In this document: in pieces, positions 13,329 to 17,621 of the stretch
Layout: each line of letters starts with the position of its first letter
How positions within the stretch are numbered: position 1 is the first letter of the stretch
Origin: Candidatus Cloacimonadota bacterium
Lineage (GTDB): Bacteria; Cloacimonadota; Cloacimonadia; Cloacimonadales; Cloacimonadaceae
NCBI GenBank assembly: GCA_016875595.1
Contig: VGPI01000014.1
Span: 1 to 17,621 of the forward strand
Length of the DNA stretch: 17,621 bases
Direction: 5' to 3'
Program-made: the position numbers and the translations under genes
Notes under the pieces: model-generated
What the model was told of the DNA's origin: nothing
The model's database searches: none
Seen by the model: only the letters and a program-made list of their open reading frames with translations

Positions 13329-16300
13329 ATGAAAAGCGCCCTGATCGCTGTTTTGACTCTAATTATCAGTTGTGCGCTGGCAATGGATCAGCCCTATGAG
13401 CCCGGCAAAGCCGCCATCAAGATCCAGGCGGATGCCAAAAGCCAGGTGGTTCCCGGCGTCCGTAGTATGGGCATTACCAGCATTGATGCCAAATTCCATC
13501 ATCTCAACATCGCGACGGTTAAGCCACTCTTCCGCGCCCATCCGAGTAAATACCGCGCCGGTATGCCTGATCTGTCCCTGTGGTGGGAGGTTACCTTCCC
13601 GGCTGAGATCGAGGTCTGGGGCGTTTGCAACCTGCTCTCACTGGATGATCATATCGAATATGCCGAGCCGATCTACATCGACGAGAGCTTTATCGTACCC
13701 GATGATCCGAATTATTCGCTTTCCACCTATTTTCCATTCATGCAGGCACCGGAGGCATGGGACATTCATATCGGTGGAGGCGGGGCACCCGTTTCAGTAT
13801 TGGCGATTACAGATACAGGAGTGAATTGGAAGCATCCCGATCTGATCGATAATATCTGGCAAAACTTGGGTGAGGATGCCAATGGCAATGGCTATACCAT
13901 CTATTACAACGGCAGCGCCTGGGTCTATGATCCGGGTGACTTGAACGGGATTGACAACGACGGTAATGGCTTTATCGACGATCTGATCGGCTGGGACTTT
14001 ATGCTCAATGCCGTAGGTGATCAACACTACGATCCCTGGGAGTCCTCGGGTCATGGTACACGCGTTACCGGCATCGCTGCATCCCGGACCGCAAACACAC
14101 TGGGTACCTGTAGCATCTCTTGGAACACTGCAAAGATCATGGCGATCTCCTGTACCCATCCTGATGCCCCCTCTTCAATTTACCGAGGATACAGTGCCAT
14201 CGTCTATGCCGCTGAAAATAATGCCGACATCATCAATTGCAGTTGGGGTGGAACCGGCTATTCCCAAGCCAATCAGGATGCCGTGGATTATGCCTATGGC
14301 TTGGGCAGCATAATTGTAGCCGCTGCCGGAAACAGCAACAACAGCATCCCGCTCTATCCCGCCGGCTACCGGAACGTTGTGGCAGTGGCTGCTTTACAGA
14401 ATAGTGGCGCAAAATCTGCCATCTCCAATTTTGGCGCCTATATTGATGTGGGAGCGCCCAATTCATCGGTCAATACCACCAATTCTACCCCTTATTATAC
14501 CACGCATACTTCCGGTGCCACGTCCTATGCCTCTCCCATCGCCGCCGGACTCGCGGCTCTGATGCTCTCCTACCATCCGACCTGGACGCGGGAGCAGATC
14601 ATCCACCGGTTGATCGCCACTTGCGATCCGGTCAATGATGTCAATCCAGGTAGGGAAAATATGCTGGGTGGCGGACGCTTGAATGCCTATCGGGCATTAA
14701 CCGAGGTCGATCCGCTGATCCCGCAAAACCTCAAACTCTCTTTGATCAAACAACTGCCACCCTCCGATGCCAATGGCAATAAAGCAGTGGAGCCCGGTGA
14801 AACTTTCTCTCTGAACCTGCTGCTGATGAACAATACCTTTGGTGTTAGCTCCGATGACGTGACCTATACCATCAGCACTGCCGATCCGCATCTGACCATC
14901 CTCAATAATGCTCATTACGGTAGTATTGCTGCCGGTGACCAGATCTGGCTCAACAATGCCTTCCTGATCCAGGCGGCTCCCGGCGCGCCGTCCAAGGTGG
15001 CTACCCTCACCTTGAATATCAGTGCGGACAAACCCATTGTGCTGGGCAATTCATATACGATCAGCGTCCTGATTCATAATGGCGGTGTCTTCATCTGGGA
15101 ACCGGTGTCCAATGGGCGCAATCTGAGCGGGATGTTTATCCGGGATTATCTCAATGGGCAGGGTTATTCGACCTTACACACCACTTTCTTTCCCTCCTCA
15201 TTTCATGGATTTGAGGCGATCTATCTCTGTTTTGGGACGGTTAATAGTTATATAACTCGCTTTCGTGAAGTTGAAATGTATTATGCGCTAAGGGATTATC
15301 TGCGCTCCGGGGGCAAGCTCTATATCGAAGGAGGGGACGTGGTGGCAGTTGATATGCGTGTCTATTTCCCCGGAATCGAAGGTGACCTGGACGGACATCA
15401 AGTGCTGTGGCCACTCTTGGGCATCGGCGATGCAGATAATGGAGGCACACAAGTGATCACCGATCTGCAGGGTCAAGCCGGATCGCTGGCTCAGGGTATC
15501 GTCTTCAGCGCTTCCAATCAGACGCAGAATGTTTCAATCGATCACTATACACCTTTAGGTAAGGCGGCACAGGTTACTTTTACTCAGACCGGTTATGGCA
15601 ATGTGGGTGTCCAGAACAGTGGCGTTTATGGCCAGCGAAGTGTCATCTTTTCCTATGCCTTGCGGGAACTGGTGGATGGTGACTATCCCAACACCCGCAA
15701 TGCGCTGTTGGCTCAGATAGTCGATTTTCTGGAAAGCGAGGATCCACCACTGCCGGTGATGTTGACCTCGTTTACCGCCGCTTTTGACCAGTATCCGGCG
15801 TTGATGTGGACGACCGTCTCCGAATCCAATATGCTGGGCTTCAATGTGTTACGTAGTGATGCGCCGGATCTGGGGTCCGCTGTATTGATCAATCCTGCGC
15901 TGATCCCGGCTTACAATACTGCCTCTACCAGCAACTACCGCTACATCGATACCGGTAACCTGATCCCGGGAACTACGCTCTATTACTGGCTGGAAGCCGT
16001 CTCGCTGGATTATCATAGCCAGTTCTTCGGCAATATCGAACTCCTCATCCCGAATGACCATGATCCGCAGGATCCACCAGTACCACCGGCCTTCACAGGA
16101 TTTGCTGCCGTCTATCCCAATCCCTTCAGTGAGAACGTGCGGATATCCTGGCAATTGCGGGAAGAAAGCCCTGCCCTCCTGCAGATCTATAATATCCGCG
16201 GTCAATTGATCCGGACATTGGCAGAGGGTGATTACAAACTCGGTTCTCATCAAAACGGGTGGGATGGCAAGGATCAGTCCCAGCGCCGTTGCGCCAGCGG

Positions 16301-16367
16301 TATCTACCTCGTGCGCCTGCAAACCCCATCCGGTATCTATCAGCGAAAGCTGTTGCTGGTGGAGTGA
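13329..16367 (+). CDS. Secreted subtilisin-like protease (S8) with C-terminal FlgD-like/T9SS sorting domain
   Basis: Exported serine protease of 1012 residues. A signal peptide (1-18, ending SCALA) is followed by a propeptide-like region (about 25-115). The S8 domain spans about 135-460: catalytic Asp162 (AITDTGVNWKHPDL), His242 (SSGHGTRVTG), oxyanion Asn335 (AAAGNS) and Ser399 (SGATSYASP). The usual GTSMA is ATSYA here. A calcium-loop-like insert NGIDNDGNGFIDD (206-218) lies before His242. Beyond it are an Ig-like stretch (about 465-585), a glutamine-amidotransferase-like alpha/beta stretch (about 588-805, LRSGGKLYIEGGD), an fnIII-like module (about 808-905) and a sorting domain (926-1012) with VYPNPF, IYNIRGQLIRTL and SGIYLVRL. 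That tail suggests type IX-like export and surface anchoring. GAAGAGG stands 5 nt before the ATG. The ABC ATPase gene follows after 21 nt. Confidence 0.93.
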   Translation: MKSALIAVLTLIISCALAMDQPYEPGKAAIKIQADAKSQVVPGVRSMGITSIDAKFHHLNIATVKPLFRAHPSKYRAGMPDLSLWWEVTFPAEIEVWGVCNLLSLDDHIEYAEPIYIDESFIVPDDPNYSLSTYFPFMQAPEAWDIHIGGGGAPVSVLAITDTGVNWKHPDLIDNIWQNLGEDANGNGYTIYYNGSAWVYDPGDLNGIDNDGNGFIDDLIGWDFMLNAVGDQHYDPWESSGHGTRVTGIAASRTANTLGTCSISWNTAKIMAISCTHPDAPSSIYRGYSAIVYAAENNADIINCSWGGTGYSQANQDAVDYAYGLGSIIVAAAGNSNNSIPLYPAGYRNVVAVAALQNSGAKSAISNFGAYIDVGAPNSSVNTTNSTPYYTTHTSGATSYASPIAAGLAALMLSYHPTWTREQIIHRLIATCDPVNDVNPGRENMLGGGRLNAYRALTEVDPLIPQNLKLSLIKQLPPSDANGNKAVEPGETFSLNLLLMNNTFGVSSDDVTYTISTADPHLTILNNAHYGSIAAGDQIWLNNAFLIQAAPGAPSKVATLTLNISADKPIVLGNSYTISVLIHNGGVFIWEPVSNGRNLSGMFIRDYLNGQGYSTLHTTFFPSSFHGFEAIYLCFGTVNSYITRFREVEMYYALRDYLRSGGKLYIEGGDVVAVDMRVYFPGIEGDLDGHQVLWPLLGIGDADNGGTQVITDLQGQAGSLAQGIVFSASNQTQNVSIDHYTPLGKAAQVTFTQTGYGNVGVQNSGVYGQRSVIFSYALRELVDGDYPNTRNALLAQIVDFLESEDPPLPVMLTSFTAAFDQYPALMWTTVSESNMLGFNVLRSDAPDLGSAVLINPALIPAYNTASTSNYRYIDTGNLIPGTTLYYWLEAVSLDYHSQFFGNIELLIPNDHDPQDPPVPPAFTGFAAVYPNPFSENVRISWQLREESPALLQIYNIRGQLIRTLAEGDYKLGSHQNGWDGKDQSQRRCASGIYLVRLQTPSGIYQRKLLLVE

Positions 16368-16388
16368 TATCCGGCAAGAGGTAACCTG

Positions 16389-17261
16389 ATGATCCGAGTG
16401 GATAGTGTTTCTTGCGGCTATACGGCAGCAGCGGTCTTGCAACACCTGTCTCTGGATATCGGTGATACCGAATTTACGGTGATAATTGGTCCCAATGGGG
16501 CTGGTAAATCCACGCTGCTTTATGCGGTGATGGGTCTCCTGCCCTTGCGCTCCGGGAACGTGGAGATCGATGGGATAGATCTGGCGGAGATGCGGCGTCA
16601 GGATCTGGCAAAGCTGGTGGCATTTGTCCCGCAGGAGGTTCAGACGCAATTTGATTATCCGGTGCGCGAGATGATCCTGATGGGCCGATACCCTTGGCTC
16701 AGCATGCTTCAATCCTGGTCGGAAGAGGATCATGCCGTGGCATACGCGGTGATGCGGCTACTCAAATTGCAAGACCTGGCGGAGCGTTATTTCAATCACC
16801 TCAGCGGCGGTGAAAAGCAGCGGGTATTGATCGCCCGGGCACTGGCACAGGAGACTAAATACATCTTTCTGGATGAGACCATATCCCAGCTCGATATCAA
16901 TCACCAGATCGAGATCATGCAACTCCTGGACGAGATCAACCGCTTGCAGGGCAAAGGAATAGTCCTGGTCTCGCATAACCTTAACCTGGCGGCTAACTTT
17001 GCCTCCCGGCTCGTATTCATCCGCCATGGTCAGGTTCTGGGTAGCGGCACTCCGGCGGAGATGATCACGCCTCAGCGCTTGTATGAACTGATGGGTATTG
17101 AACTAATGACCATGCATAATCCGCTTTCCAACACGGCAAATATCTTGTATCCGGGAAGGACGAGCGTTATTCCGGCAACTGATCGGGATGAGACGAGCTC
17201 TGCGCAAGCATCAGATCAGGATAGGACGAGCGGTACTCGTGCAACGGATCAGCGGTCTTGA
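16389..17261 (+). CDS. ABC transporter ATP-binding protein, siderophore/cobalamin/heme class
   Basis: ATPase subunit that energises an inner-membrane importer, of the FecE/BtuD/HmuV type. Visible are Walker A GPNGAGKS (34-41), Q-loop Gln82 (FVPQE), the family stretch VREMILMGRYPWL (92-104), signature LSGGEKQRV (138-146), Walker B YIFLDETISQLD (158-169) with Asp162 and Glu163, and H-loop His196. The residue after the catalytic Glu is Thr instead of the usual Pro. The catalytic domain ends near 245. The tail (about 258-290) is a hydrophilic 11-residue repeat present three times (TSVIPATDRDE, TSSAQASDQDR, TSGTRATDQRS), encoded by 33-bp repeats overlapping the next gene. AGAGG stands 7 nt before the ATG. 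The permease and binding protein are not in the window. Substrate is unproven. Confidence 0.92.
   Translation: MIRVDSVSCGYTAAAVLQHLSLDIGDTEFTVIIGPNGAGKSTLLYAVMGLLPLRSGNVEIDGIDLAEMRRQDLAKLVAFVPQEVQTQFDYPVREMILMGRYPWLSMLQSWSEEDHAVAYAVMRLLKLQDLAERYFNHLSGGEKQRVLIARALAQETKYIFLDETISQLDINHQIEIMQLLDEINRLQGKGIVLVSHNLNLAANFASRLVFIRHGQVLGSGTPAEMITPQRLYELMGIELMTMHNPLSNTANILYPGRTSVIPATDRDETSSAQASDQDRTSGTRATDQRS
17160..17258 (+). repeat. 3 x 33-bp tandem repeat across the ABC ATPase / receptor junction
   Basis: ACGAGC begins at 17160, 17193 and 17226, exactly 33 bp apart, and each unit ends in a related GATC-containing tail. The units are imperfect copies. In the ATPase frame they give an 11-residue repeat. 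In the other frame the last one or two units encode the possible N-terminus of the TonB receptor. Confidence 0.75.
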
Positions 17262-17621
17262 TTTGGCGTTCCGTCCGGCTATTTTGATCCTGTTCTTGAC
17301 CTTCTGGGTCACAATGATTTACGCTGTCGTGATCCATACGCGGGTTTGGGACGAGTATGGCAAGCCCCTGGCGGATGTGATCATTACCGATGGCTACCGG
17401 CACGGACGCAGTGATGAACAGGGTTGGATCCACTTTGAGACCCAGGCGGACAGCGTTTCGATCTCCAAGCTTGGATATGAAAAGATTGCCTTTGCCGGTT
17501 GGAAAGTCCCGGCTTCCCTTGTTCTCCGGTCACAGCCGGTGGAACTGCCGCCCATTAAGGTCACCGGGCGGTTTGAGAGCGATTTTATCTCCTCGCCGGA
17601 TGTCCTGAGTTTACGCCTGAA
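17239..17621 (+). CDS. TonB-dependent outer-membrane receptor, N-terminal part (runs off the window)
   Basis: The frame stays open to the window end (127 codons). From GTG 17239 it gives a signal peptide (QRISGLDLAFRP then AILILFLTFWVTMIYA). A carboxypeptidase-regulatory-like beta-sandwich follows (TRVWDEYGKPLADVIITDGY, SDEQGWIHFE, VSISKLGYEKI), and then VELPPIKVTGRFES, which looks like the start of a TonB-box/plug region. Such receptors bring siderophores, heme, cobalamin or glycans across the outer membrane using TonB energy, which fits the ABC ATPase just upstream. GTG 17239 overlaps the ATPase gene by 23 nt. ATG 17188 is in frame and would add 17 basic residues. Neither start has a strong Shine-Dalgarno. 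Without the barrel, the receptor call rests on the domain order and context. Confidence 0.7.
   Translation, partial: MQRISGLDLAFRPAILILFLTFWVTMIYAVVIHTRVWDEYGKPLADVIITDGYRHGRSDEQGWIHFETQADSVSISKLGYEKIAFAGWKVPASLVLRSQPVELPPIKVTGRFESDFISSPDVLSLRL

Noticed and set aside
15849..16733. A 294-codon open frame on the minus strand across the subtilase / ATPase junction
   Set aside because: It is a shadow of two well-supported genes: it spans their junction, and the protein is rich in His, Gln and Arg as expected of antisense reading.

Overview
The window is ordinary bacterial chromosome of moderate GC (about half), densely coded, with one gene-poor stretch (1400-2185). The best pointers to lineage are a large secreted subtilase ending in a FlgD-like / type IX-secretion-style C-terminal sorting domain, an fnIII-like module of the LPVMLTSFTA type, and the start of a TonB-dependent outer-membrane receptor. 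Together they indicate a Gram-negative member of the FCB group. Cloacimonadota (Cloacimonetes) or a close relative is my guess from protein style only, not a proven placement.

Layout. 1-184: short dispersed repeats. 203-1399 (+): an MFS transporter. 1400-2185: no convincing gene; it holds an intergenic repeat, a run of strong hairpins and a 93-bp near-perfect palindrome between convergent genes. 2186-7698 (all -, reading leftwards from 7698): a CHASE4 hybrid sensor kinase, a histidyl-tRNA-synthetase-like protein with an altered active-site motif, RidA, a PduO-type cobalamin adenosyltransferase and 2,3-BPG-dependent phosphoglycerate mutase. The gaps between some of these are filled with hairpin-forming repeats. 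7829-13055 (+): a probable lipoprotein with thirteen G(N/D)DxY repeats, then rsmG, parA, parB and a HIT-family hydrolase, chained by 4-nt ATGA overlaps or gaps of about 12-24 nt. 13056-13328: a probable terminator and a perfect 46+46 bp palindrome. 13329 to the end (+): subtilase, an ABC-transporter ATPase of the siderophore/cobalamin/heme class, and the start of a TonB-dependent receptor that overlaps the ATPase gene and runs off the window.

How the genes may work together. rsmG-parA-parB is the classic chromosome-segregation neighbourhood usually found near the origin, but I found no consensus parS site here. The cobalamin adenosyltransferase and the ABC/TonB pair would fit corrinoid uptake and activation, but they are 13 kb apart, so that link is only a possibility. 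The subtilase, ATPase and receptor are close-packed (21-nt gap, then an overlap) and look like one secretion-and-uptake transcription unit. The sensor kinase is transcribed divergently from the repeat lipoprotein across about 130 bp, so the two may be co-regulated.

Most worth a second look: the two palindromes with the same architecture (46-bp arms, 1-2 nt centre, tandem repeats inside the arms) but unrelated sequence; the thirteen-repeat lipoprotein; the HisRS-like protein in which the RGLDYY motif reads KHFAYY; and the 3 x 33-bp tandem repeat that forms the C-terminus of the ATPase while overlapping the start of the next gene.
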